A stretch of 64,000 nucleotides of DNA from Atriophallophorus winterbourni. Its lineage: Eukaryota > Platyhelminthes > Trematoda > Plagiorchiida > Microphallidae. Made by a program: the position numbers and the translations under genes. The DNA lies in contig JACCGJ010011166.1 in NCBI GenBank assembly GCA_013407085.1, forward strand, positions 1-64,000, in the 5' to 3' direction. Under the pieces are notes generated by a model. It had not been told where the DNA came from. It did not search any database and saw only the letters and a list, made by a program, of their open reading frames with translations. The stretch's first letter is position 1. Every line of letters begins with the position of its first letter. Of the stretch, positions 23,546 through 35,100 are shown in pieces.

Positions 23546-24504
23546 TCGCTTTGTACATCTCATTGTTTATGTTGAACGGCACTATATCTGTATCAGATTG
23601 TGCAAATATAATATAATAATATCATTTCTCAGAAATCGCATCTCTCTATAAACACGAGTTCAGATGATATCTATCAATTTAATTGATGGTTTCGAATTTA
23701 ATAATGAGCTATCCGCGATACTGAATCCGAGGGCGAATGTTTTAACCCATTCTCTGATGAGTATCCTCAAGTCATCATCGTCAACATAAAGCATGTTTCT
23801 AAAGTCAGGATAAAGTTGCAAGTAGCATGAAGTGGGATAAAAAGTTAATCAAAGTCGCAAAAATGAAAGAGATTATAAAAATATACATACTTTTTTCGTT
23901 TTTACTTTTATTTTCGAAATCATCTGACAATGACTTGGTATGAAAGGATACGATACACAATAAATTGCATTAATGCCACTGACGGGTTTACAGCCTAGCA
24001 TCTAAGGTTATCAGCCACATCTTTTGGACCGCATTGAGGCGAATTAACATTTTTGACTAAGCCTTGCTCTTCGGTGAACTTCTGAACCCCAAATGCGTCG
24101 CGTCTGTGAACAAGAGGTTGTATGGCAATGACCGGGGAGGCTTTCCTAAAACATCCCAATCATTTGTAAACGCGTTAGATCAGCATTTAGTTAAGTTCAT
24201 GGCCCCTGAATCCTAACACCCGTGCAAAGATATCCATATTTGCAACATGATGCTGACACTGAATATGAACGGTTGTTCCCATGCAATGTGCATGAAACAC
24301 ATGAAGCCATTAGGTATCTTTTACCGGAATCGTCTGAATTTTCAAGCACAGCAGGGCGTTGCACACACAAAGGCTTTGTTTTATGGACTTCCATTATGTA
24401 TTAAAACATTGTTGTTATTCATCAAAGGTTAGCAAACACCACACCGGCTTCGCGTTCTCGTTACATCTCGTTTTATAATTAACTACCAACACGGAGAACA
24501 TAGC
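23546..24504. other. Intergenic, nothing recognised
   Basis: AT-rich, with short overlapping frames near 24,200-24,430 on both strands that carry no motif. Confidence 0.35.
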
Positions 24505-24572
24505 ACAACGTGCCCCAGCCCACCTACAGTCTAGAACTGTGCGGCACTTTGCCTGGATGAGGCTTGTGCTTT
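24505..24572 (+). repeat. SINE-like repeat, 3' end only
   Basis: Holds the conserved CCCAGCCCAC, ACTGTGCGGCACTTTGCCTG and GGCTTGTGCTTTTA blocks. Truncated at its 5' side. Confidence 0.75.
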
Positions 24573-24794
24573 TAGTTATCTATCTATGCGTGAAGTAGAT
24601 TTCAAGACGAGGAAGTGTCGATTCAAATAACGAAGATTTGCGTAAGCACAGGCTGCACATCTGGTCTAAAAACAAACAAAGCAACATTTCGCTATTATCA
24701 CCATGATAAGAATCGAGAGCGAACCTCCTGATCAAGTAATGTATATTCTTGTCCTCAACAAGTGCCACTCATCGATACAAATCCACTAAGTTGT

Positions 24795-25030
24795 GCAATC
24801 GTGCAGTACTTTGTGCTGTGCTGCTAACACCGTGCTAAATTGATTGGCCAAAGGTAGTGAGCTGCATGCTGATACAAGCTGGAGTCTCACTACCATTTCT
24901 ATTTCTATTCTATTTTCTTTCTGATATCTGTCTAGGCCTGGGCAACCTGACAGTATCTTAGCCCACGTGCAGTCTCTGACTGCACGGCACTTTGCCTGGA
25001 TCAGGCTTGTGCTTTCATACCATACCATAT
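24795..25030 (+). repeat. SINE-like structured repeat, full copy
   Basis: Best copy in the window, about 235 bp, ending in a CATACCATACCATA tail. Three hairpins are visible. The left one (24,853-24,894) has perfect 9-bp arms GGTAGTGAG and CTCACTACC. The central one (24,966-24,986) has perfect 9-bp arms CGTGCAGTC and GACTGCACG around TCT. The 3' one is GCCTG-GAT-CAGGC. A pyrimidine-rich linker joins the halves. No convincing tRNA-type A and B boxes were found, so its polymerase and origin are unknown. Length, dispersed copies, 5' truncation and a simple-repeat tail fit a SINE. Confidence 0.8.
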
Positions 25031-25684
25031 AGACGCGTTGACGGTATGATTTATGTAAAATAGGAGCATCAAACGAGCGTATGGTTGAGCTCGAGTTGTC
25101 TATGTGTTTCCGACAAACAACACACATTATAGAGGCTATCAAGTGTACGCGCCCCTAACAACTGCACATAAAACTTGGTTGGTACACGTCGGCGAAACAA
25201 TGCGCTGATGGCACTAAGAGCAGGCGACGTATTTGAAGAAGCTTGATTTAAAGACCGTGATAAATAATCTACAACTGCTAGGGATACCTAGTAAATGACA
25301 AAACTGAAAAGGGTTATTTTAAACATCTGCATGCAATGTGGTAGTGTTGAAAGCAGTGCGAGTAAAGATCACGAGGGTATGGGATCTGTCATTTTACTTG
25401 CATTTCCATTGCTGCTCGTGGGCGAGATACTACCGGGTTAAAGCAGAGTATTAACTTAGGGTGCCTCACAAGGTAGTTGATTGAGACAGTTCCTCTTACC
25501 TCTATCCATCGACCTTCCTCTTGTGAGTTGCTCTGTTCGTGTGTCATTCTTATATCGTATCAGAGCATTACCGAGGTAATTTCCTGAATGCTTAACACGG
25601 AAATCTTTAATACTGTTATTCGCTATTGACGAACTTATCCCAAAACTACGTGTAGCAACAATAAAGACAGACCTTTCAGGCAAA
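25031..25684. other. Intergenic, nothing recognised
   Basis: No coding, RNA or repeat signal could be supported in about 650 bp. Confidence 0.35.
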
Positions 25685-25805
25685 CCTCTGCTGTCTCTGT
25701 TCCATTTTCTTTCTCATATGTCAACGCTTGGGCAACCCGCCAGTATCTTAGTCTCTCACTGTGTGGCACTTTGCTTTGATCAGGCTTGTGCTTGCATACC
25801 ATACG
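25685..25805 (+). repeat. SINE-like repeat, 3' half
   Basis: Blocks CTTGGGCAACCCGCCAGTATC, TGTGTGGCACTTTGC, GATCAGGCTTGTGCTT and a CATACCATAC tail are present. The central hairpin is partly deleted. Confidence 0.75.
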
Positions 25806-26120
25806 GTGTCTGACCATAAGGCCCAAATGGCTGAGGCGCGTCAGTATTTGTACTCTGTTTCAGCAAAAACAAATAGACAAACAAAATATACCTAACGTTT
25901 GACTTTTTTGTTTAAAAACTAAATTTAATTTTAATGTCATTTGCATTCAATCTCGAGTCCAGCATTGATTGTCACGCACAGGTTTTCAGTCACTGATTCA
26001 ATATATCGGTCGATATTATTTTTATGGCTATTAAAGCGTGTGCCTGCTGTGTCACAAGCTTTCGTATATTCACAATCTGATTTCTCGTTCTCGTCAGCTT
26101 TGGGTCAGTGTTCTAACTTG
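25806..26120 (+). promoter_or_regulatory. Probable promoter/5' UTR region of the SET-domain gene
   Basis: AT-rich sequence upstream of the proposed start at 26,121. A pyrimidine-rich tract and AG (ending at about 26,096, TCGTTCTCGTCAG) precede the ATG by about 25 bp. This would suit a 3' splice site for an upstream untranslated exon or for spliced-leader addition, which flatworms use. An in-frame ATG also exists at 25,941, but the segment it would add is not conserved-looking. No TATA box is claimed. Confidence 0.35.
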
Positions 26121-29100
26121 ATGAGTTCAATAATCCATTCTACTTTGGAGTTATCATCGCATGTTCAAAATCAAGAGGCGCGTGTGCAGGAATCGTACGA
26201 TTCTCCACTAGATCCAGATCCGATTCTTGAAGATTCACCTGATCCACGCGAGGATTCCGAGGTTGACTATACTTTCCACCCACCAGATGTTGGTCTCAAC
26301 GTTGAAATCGATCCCCTGAGCCCCAATTCTTCAACCCAAGAAAGTCCGCTTAAACTCAAACGCGTGTTTTGCTCCTTTTTATCCCAAGGGTATGTTTTCT
26401 ATGTTTTGATTAATTTCTCTTCAGTGCTTCCGTGGATTCCGACCCTGATGAATACCCATTCGAAGCAATTACTTACGGAGATTCCATTTCTTGTTTTGGA
26501 CTACCGTACAATGTAAGTTTTCGAGTTTATAAGTGATCGTTTCAGGATCATACGTATGCGTCATACGAAGAACCACCGAACGATGGTCGGCTTGCTCTGT
26601 TGGCTAAGCTGGCTTTAGCTACCGATGGTACTTCCGGGAATGAAGCCGCTGACATCAAGTGCACGACTGCAGCATTGTCTGACGTAAACTGTGTTGTTAC
26701 GACGTCCACCACTTCGGGGGTTCTCAAACATTCCTCTCGAACGCCTTTAAGCGGGTCTTTAGAAACCTCCGCTTCGAAAGCGAGTACTCTTTCACTGATA
26801 ACAACCGCCACCTGCGTCACATCTGCCCCGAACCGCGCCTTGATTCTACAGTCTACACATACATCGGTTTCTAGTCCACCACTTCAAGTTCACCGTGTCA
26901 GTTCCTCCCTCACCCCTCATATAGTTTTACGCACTGGAATTCCTGGTCTCCAGATCAGTACTGTTGCACCTCGTTCCAATGGTCGTTCCGTAGATTCCTT
27001 GAAACCAGTGCGTTGTGTTTGCAATTTGACCCACGCAGACGGTCGAATCGTACAATGTGACCGTTGCAAGTCAGTTCCGTTTCGCATTATTTATTTTTCC
27101 AAAATGTTTGCTACTGTTTGTTACAAATTCCTTCCTTATTCAGGATGTGGCAGCATGCTGAGTGTATTTCTGCGCGTACAAGAGGACGTCCTATGGTACC
27201 ACACTTGTGTGAACAGTGCTTACCTCGTGGCTACCAAGATTCTCACTCCATCGTGATTCAGCGCCATTCGGCATCGGGCTCGGTGGCATCAAAGTTCACA
27301 TCGAAAAACGCTTCCACTCGCCTGTTTGTTCGAACGCCTATGCTGTCCAATCCAACTGCATTGCAAGCCAACACTTTAACCACTTCCTTCTCGACAAACG
27401 CTCAACCGACCATCCTTTTGCAGCAGCCACAAAATAATTTTCCTTCCGATAGAAAAACTGTCACTCAAACTTTATTCAGTTCCAATACCCAAACGATCCG
27501 AAATTCAAAAAGAAAACAAGACTTGATGACTTGTAAGTATCTTGCCATCTGTCCTATCCCGTAGCGCATTATTTTTCTCATCCGCTTGTTTCTATTTTTC
27601 AAATTTATAGTATTTGCTTCGGTTGGTTGCTTCCTACATTGACCGGTTTATGTGTAGATACGCTTTGGGCCCAACAGTGGCACCGAGTTTGAATTTGTCG
27701 TAATTTAATACGATTAGCTTTAGCATTTGCACGAAAAATATGCGATAGAAATGCTAGCATTCGCTTGACCAAATATTTATAACAATATCTTGATAAACGT
27801 TTGTAGGCTGTTGCAAGATTTCGGCTACTCTCTTCTTCCAATTGCACCACACTACTAATTCCACCATGTGTTAAGGTAGTGGATGGCGTAGCAATCTTTG
27901 TTGCTCGGCTTCTTTTCATTCCTTTGCTTAGCCACTTTCTAGGCATCGGCAACCTGACAGTATCTTAGCCCACGTGCTGTCAATGACTGTGCGGCACTTT
28001 GTCTGGATCAGGCTTGTGCTTTCGTACATCATACATGGCGATGCTGGGTTGCGGTTAGCTTCTGGGTTCGAAAGCACTGAACACTGCTCTATGCGGATTA
28101 TAGTTCACATTTCCCTTCTCCATTATTTATCGATCTTTCCATGTTTTGCTGATTACAAAGTAGCGTATACATCAAGTCGCATTGCTAAAAATAGTCCTGC
28201 AACATGGAGCATGCACTTCCATACTGTAATAGTTGTCATCGATTTCTTCTTGATTGGCCAGAGGTAATGAGCTGCATGCTGAAACAGGCTGGCGTCTCAC
28301 TACCATTTCATGTTCTTTGTGCATTCTCCTATCTGTCTAGGCCTGGGAAACCTGACAGTATCTTAGACCACGTGTAGTCCTTGGCTGTGCGGTACTTTGC
28401 CTGGATCAGGCTTGTGCTTTCATACCATACATACCATCGATTTCTTCAGTCAATACTTTTAAATGTAATCGTCTTTTATCTCTAAATGATTTACGCGGGT
28501 TCGTTCATTTGACATTGCTCTTTTATCTGCCTTGATGTCTTTTTTCACCGTTTATCGCATTCTGTGTCGTTGTCGTTGATGACATTTATGACTTTTGTGA
28601 GCACGGTTTTCGTTAGTCAATTGTACTATTTTTCCTTATTCATATGCGAATTATTCCGCATATTTCTTTTCAGTTGCTGGCTCCTCTCCCAACGCTGGTC
28701 TGGAGTGTCTCACCAATCCGTCGCTAGCACACGACAATCCCAGTAATCAGTCAACCCTATCCACTAAAAATCTGTGGAATAGTCCCATACGGATGGACAC
28801 AGAGCAAACAGGAAAGCTCGGTAACTCAATACAATCTTTACCGATCAGCGATGGAGAATTGTCTGCTGTTGCTGACCATCTCAATGATATTGCTGATGAC
28901 GTAAAATATATTGGCCCTTGTTCTCCTGCATTGTCATCAGAATCCTCAAGTTCGATTCAACTGAGCACCTATGAGGAAGTAACTGACCTACGCTTTTCCG
29001 AGTCTTTCTGTCAGAAGCTGGATTCTCTGTATACTGGATCGATATCCGAACTTCCGGAATATTTTGATGAAGAATCATCTGCGGAATTGTCCCGTCTAAA

Positions 29101-32100
29101 ACGTTGCAAAGTTGTTACGTTTGATTTCAATCGAAAGGTAAAATTCACGTTTTTTCCGTACTGTATATTGCACAATTTATGAATATATATGTATGTATTC
29201 GTTAATCTCCCTTAATTCGTTTTTCACCATGCCTGGGCAACCTGACAGTATCTTAGCCCACGTGCAGTCTCTGACCGTGTAGCACTTTGCCTGGATCAGG
29301 CTTGTGCTGTCCATCATTTCACACAATTATACATCTAATTCCGGAGTAATAATCTCTGTCCCAAGTAGTCGATCGATCAGCGTCATTTGCACGCTGACCT
29401 GCCTTCAGCAGCTGAGGGCAATATCTGCTCCCCCCATCTTGGAGATGTCGCTTTACACAGGGCCTCCAAAGTGAGCGGTCAAATGCAAGTTCTTCCCGAC
29501 TCGTAAGGTCATTTTGAAATGCTTTCAAATTTTCGCAAACGTCTTTGTGCCGCAAGTGCGGTCTGCCCAATGGTTGACTTGCTGATTTCAAATCACCATA
29601 GAGTAGATCTTTTGGAATACGACCATTTTCCATTCTATATACATGGTCTAGCCAGCGGTGATTCTTATGGCGATGAAAGTACCGTCGCGTTTTGGAACGT
29701 GTTGTATCGACTAGGATTAATAATCACTTACCATTTGCTAATCTGTCCATCCACGATATGTTCAAGATGTGACGGTGCTCCGTAAACCTAAAAAATTCAT
29801 TTTCTGTTCGTGTCTTACGTTGATTATTCAGGTTTCACTAGCCCACATTAAAGCATTTCGTATGCATACGCTTTATATAATACAAAAGATCAGTTTTTCA
29901 AATTTTGTTTCCTCATCCGACGTTGTTTATATCCGTTCACAGGGTGTGGTCGCATCCGAGAATCTTTCTTCTCACGAGCCTGTAATAGAATATCGTGGTC
30001 TGTGCATGCTGCTTGCCGAGTACAATGAATTGCACGATTACAGAAAACACTACAACCCGTTTGTATTGTTCTACAAGCAGTTTTCAAAGATTCCACTTTG
30101 TGTGGATGCCAGGGAATGTGGAAATGAAGCTCGTTTCATGCGTCGGTCTTGCACGCCTAACTGTGAAGTGAGTTGCACGTTCCCCGGTATATACCATTTC
30201 TGCTTCGTCGCCGTATGTGCTGTGCATTACGCAACGTTAACCTCATTTCGCCGTGGCCGACTGACCACGTTTTATAATGGAAATAGCTGAGACTTTGTTG
30301 ATGCAACTCGCCCACATCAACTATTCACACTGCGTTTGTTTACATAATATCCGCGCATGTGATGTTTTGTAAGTATTTGTATTGTTTTTCAAAGAATACA
30401 TTAACAAATATACGATGAGATTACAAAAAGTTATAATGTATCTGTGGGTTCGAAATGAAACTGTTTACCATTCGAATCTTATCTTGTTGTCTACTTCGTG
30501 AGAGCAAACATCCTAGTGCTATTGTGTTGGTACAGTTCTTAAGCAATAAAGGTAATATTGAGAAGCATAAAAATCTATCTAACGTATTTTCGTTGCATTT
30601 AAATGGTAAAGTACCCGTGAGAAATGCGAGAAATCATATTTCTAACCATGATTTTGCTATCGCCACAAAAACTCGTCGAGGTGCACGCTGTATTTTCAAA
30701 ACTTATCTTGCAGTTACTCAAAATTTTAGAAAATGTTAATTGTAACAATGTAGAAATACATTTCGTAGATTCATAACGAACTGTTGATTAGTTAGTTATG
30801 AATGATCAATTAAAAATCACTCTTATCTGAGTCCAGAAATTTGGCTGGTCTACTCGAACCCCCAACATCTCCAAGCTGATTGTGAGCAGAAAAAATCGGC
30901 GAGTGTGAGCAGCGCGATGTGTTGACTTTTTTCATTTATTTAGTTTATTTGGTGGCATTCCGTATTGCTCTATTTACTCGTGCGCTAGTTGCCCATCCCG
31001 CGCACAGACTCTATTCGCTCGTACGTCACTTGACGTTTTGGTGTACTCTTCATTTTGATCCCCAGGTGCGACATGTCCTGTCAACTCATCACGATCCTAA
31101 CTCCGGTCCACACATTCGCATTCGTCTTGCCATTTCAACCACTCGAGCGGTACCCAAATCCACCGAGTTGACCATCCCGTTTGACTACGACTACACCAAA
31201 TGTCGCTACTTGGTTCGGTGTGCCTGTGCACGCAAAAACTGCTCGGTGTCACGTTGGTTCCGTCAGCTGAATCAGTTTGACGCGACCGAGGGTAGAAATC
31301 TGACCTCGCTGTCCTGTGGCTCTTTGCCGTATTCGCGCAAGCTGCAACACGCCTCTTCCAATTTGACCAGTGGACAATATCGCTCACGCAAACTATTCCC
31401 AAACCGAAAACAATCCAAAAAGTTCATGGAACGGGGTTCAAATCGTAATACTTCTAACATCTCGGGCGATTTGACCCGAGACAATTTGGATGGCCTGGAG
31501 TTTCCGAGGTATTTTAGAGCCCTATGTATTGTTATACCTGTTGTAAATATTTAAATACGTACACTTGAATGCAATGCGTACATTCCTAATCCTGCGCAAA
31601 GTCGTTAGCATCACCACATTCTGCTTGGTTGATAACTTCCACGCTTGTTTATTCTGAAAGTTTACTGCCACAACTTTGGTTTACGTTCATGTTTTTATCA
31701 CATTATTGTTCGAATTCGATATTTTCTAAAAGCGTGTCGGGTATGTTCAGGCACCTACCCGATCGAGTGTGCGGAAGTTGTAGAGAAATATGGAGGACCA
31801 CGAACCATCCAACCAATGATTCTGAACCATTATCTGGGTAAAAAAAGAAAACGCTCAATTCTCCTTCGCGTATCATCTTCCATGGCAATCGACGCAAATT
31901 GTTCGTTGTCGTTGGGAGTAGATTGAGATTTCTTCCTATACATAAAATATTCGCATAATACAACGAGTACGAAACGTCCTTAACAAATGGTACGTGTTTC
32001 CATGTGGATCTATCTCATATCTGTGCGTGGTTTTGGTTTTATATGTGGATGAACTCTATGCATCGATGAGTCATTACCTCAGCTCCATTGTCTTGTCCGT

Positions 32101-35100
32101 GTCGTACATGCGGATAACATGCTCAGTTCATTCTCTTCTCCACCCATATTAACGATCAATTTTTGCCTCAAATATTCCAGCAATCTCAAACCTGCCAACG
32201 TAGCAAAGCATTCTACCCAAACGAACAAACCACGATTCACATCAAGTGCTTCGGATCGCCGGCAAAATCGTAATCTCACCGAACGCAATCGGCTCAAGCC
32301 CGGTGGCAACCGCGGCAAAAGCTTCAACGTGAATCGACTCAAAACGAGAAAATCGGGCCAGGATCTCCGAACGAAGAAGCCAACGAAACGTCGTCTGCCA
32401 TCCCACTCGACGCGCGATGATTCGGACGTTCAGACTGAACCCGAAACGGGTAACCATGGCACGCTTTCCGTTGACCGAAATTACACACCCGGGTCGCGGG
32501 AAACGCTAGACGATGGATCTCAAAGCGAATCTACGAATCGCGCTAAGGTGCCCGGAAAGCATTCTGTCCGATCTCCGAGTTCCCGTAGATCTTCGGTGAG
32601 TCTTCGTTTGTTATTCGGCTTTCGTAGTTGCAGTGAATGTGTAACGCGTGCATCAACCAATTTACGTTTGATTCAACAGGGTCATGCTCACGAAGATCAA
32701 GTCAAACGGCGGCGCTATTCTTCGGATAATTCTGTACATGAGGAAGACAAAAATGTATGTTTTGATTTAATTTTATCGCTTACATTCATCTTGATTTTGT
32801 GGGGAAATTTGAAGCTAGTCCCCTCACACTCCAATGTATTCGAAATTTTTAATGAGCTTCTTCCCAATTTCGCGTCTTGACCCTATGTTTTTAATTCACT
32901 TGATAGAAAACCCGTGAAGAAATATGGATGGCTGAGGTTTTGCGACGGATCGAACGCATGGAAAAGAAGCAACGACAATCCAGGCAGCGAAACCGGTCTT
33001 CAACATCGGTTGAGTCACCTACTACTCCATTGGACAATAAAGCGTCACCTGTCAGCAAAACGGAAAAAGATTGCTCGCCCGACAAACACCATTCGTTGGA
33101 CGCTAATACCTCACTTACGGAGAATGAAATGGTCCTTCAACCGATAGATAAAAAAGAGCAAACTACCGATGAGCTTGTTGAACCTGTCGAAAAGCACGAT
33201 CATAAAGCATCTGATCGTATTCCGACTTCCACTTCCGATAAAGGAATCCAAAACAATCGTCGCCGCCGATCACAAACCTCAATGCTCTCTGACAATCTAA
33301 GTGATAACTCAAAAGCCAATGCGGATTCTCGGGAAGATCGTTGGCTTAAATCGCAACTGCGCAGAATCCAACAATTAGAGACGCAACCTCCACGCCCCGT
33401 GACCGCACGAAAGCTCTCGGAGTCTGCTGTTTCTCCAAATCAGTCGTGTATGTCCACTCCCTCTGGCGGGTTGTCATCCATGCATTCAACTAATCAAAAA
33501 CAACCCATCTTTAACGCGGATAGTGAAACACAAAAATCTCGTTCGTCTACAACATCGAAACAAAGTACCACTCCTCGAGGCACCCCACGTAAACACCCTA
33601 ATCCGTCCAAGGCATGCAAACGTTCTGCTTCCACGTCTGAGCCGATCGAAGCCGACTGTGAATTGATCGTGTATCGTGTCCAAGATGAGGATCCGATGAT
33701 CAAATTTAGTCGAAGCCGCTCGTTGGACGTAAGCGCCGCACCGCTGTCACCTTACTTCCAGGAAAATTTGCCATCCGTGAATGATTCTATTCAGGATTCC
33801 GCCGTTTTCTCGTGCACCAACTCTTCATTTACCGCATCTCCAGCGCAGACGGTCACTCCAAGGCCAACCAAGAAACGATGGCTCTCACAGGTACGTTCTA
33901 AATCTAGTTTACTGTCGATGCATTATTTCGGAGTATTTTCTTTTGCCACAATGTACCCTATATCGACGCGTTGCTTATTTCATCAAGCCTGTGAGAATGC
34001 TCTTTCAATAATTTTGACACCAAAATGCAAAATGGCGCCATCGGGATGAGACTGTACCTCAACGTAGTCCGATGGTTTGTGTAATTACATGACCCCATGT
34101 AGGTATACTGGGTGATGTTCTTCGGGCGCTAACTCCTACCAGGGTGGTCTACGGGTTAGAGATCAGACAAACTCAATCTCAACGCAATGCCCTTTGGTTC
34201 AGGCTTTTTAGCCAAATCATCCTGTTAGAGTATCCTAAGTTAACCCCCTGCTTTGACCAGGGAAACCGTGTAGTACCGCATCCGCGAGCAACTATGAAAA
34301 TACAGATAAAATGTCAGATTCCGTGCTCCCATGATCTCTTCTCATACTGCTTTCCGCGCTAGCACCGCTTGTTGTTGACCTCCATCGGTCGATGTCGACC
34401 ATGGATGTAAATCACAATCGCATGATTTTTTCATGTTCCACAGCTTTTCGAATAAATAAACAGTCCGATTCGGGAGGAACTATCTCTCCCGCAGCGCTGG
34501 CAACGAAAGTCAGAACTCTGTTGTAGAGCGTCAGTTACATGCCGGCCGAGTAATCTGCGTTCAGCACCCAATAGCTTTATCTGCTGCTCCCCAGCTTCCA
34601 GACGACGCTTTACACAATGCCTCCAATGTGAGCGGTCAAGAGCAAGTTCTTCCCAACTCGCGGGGCCAATGCCAAGAGCTTTCATACCTCTTTTGCAAAG
34701 GTCTTTCCAACGGTCGAGTTCCTGATTTCAACTCACCATAGAGTAGATTTTTCGGAATACGACCATTTTCCATTCTGTAGACGCTGTCGTAGGAGGGTGA
34801 AATGCTCTGTAGACCAGCTTTTGGAAGCAATTCAGCATTAGTCACTTTGTCCATCCACAATATGTTCAAGATGCGACGGATGCTTTGTCTTTACAGTCAA
34901 CTTGCGAGTACCCCAAATACGAGAGTTCAATCAAGGACTTGCGTCTATGAGAGACATCGTTGTCTTAGCTGGAAATATGAATGCTCGTGTAGGTCGCTTA
35001 TTTTCAAACGAACTTCTTGTGTGTTTAAGGTTTGTTCTCGATTGTCATCGAACTAACAATGGCAAAGGCTGTTTAGCTTGTGCTCAGAGCACAGGCTCTA

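Noticed and set aside
24795..25030. Possible hammerhead ribozyme or tRNA-derived head in the SINE-like repeat.
   Set aside because: The conserved hammerhead core (CUGAUGA and GAAA) and tRNA A and B boxes could not be found; only simple hairpins are supported.
32119..32180. In-frame extension and ATG upstream of exon 9.
   Set aside because: A good acceptor at 32,180 and phase with exon 8 show that this is intron sequence.
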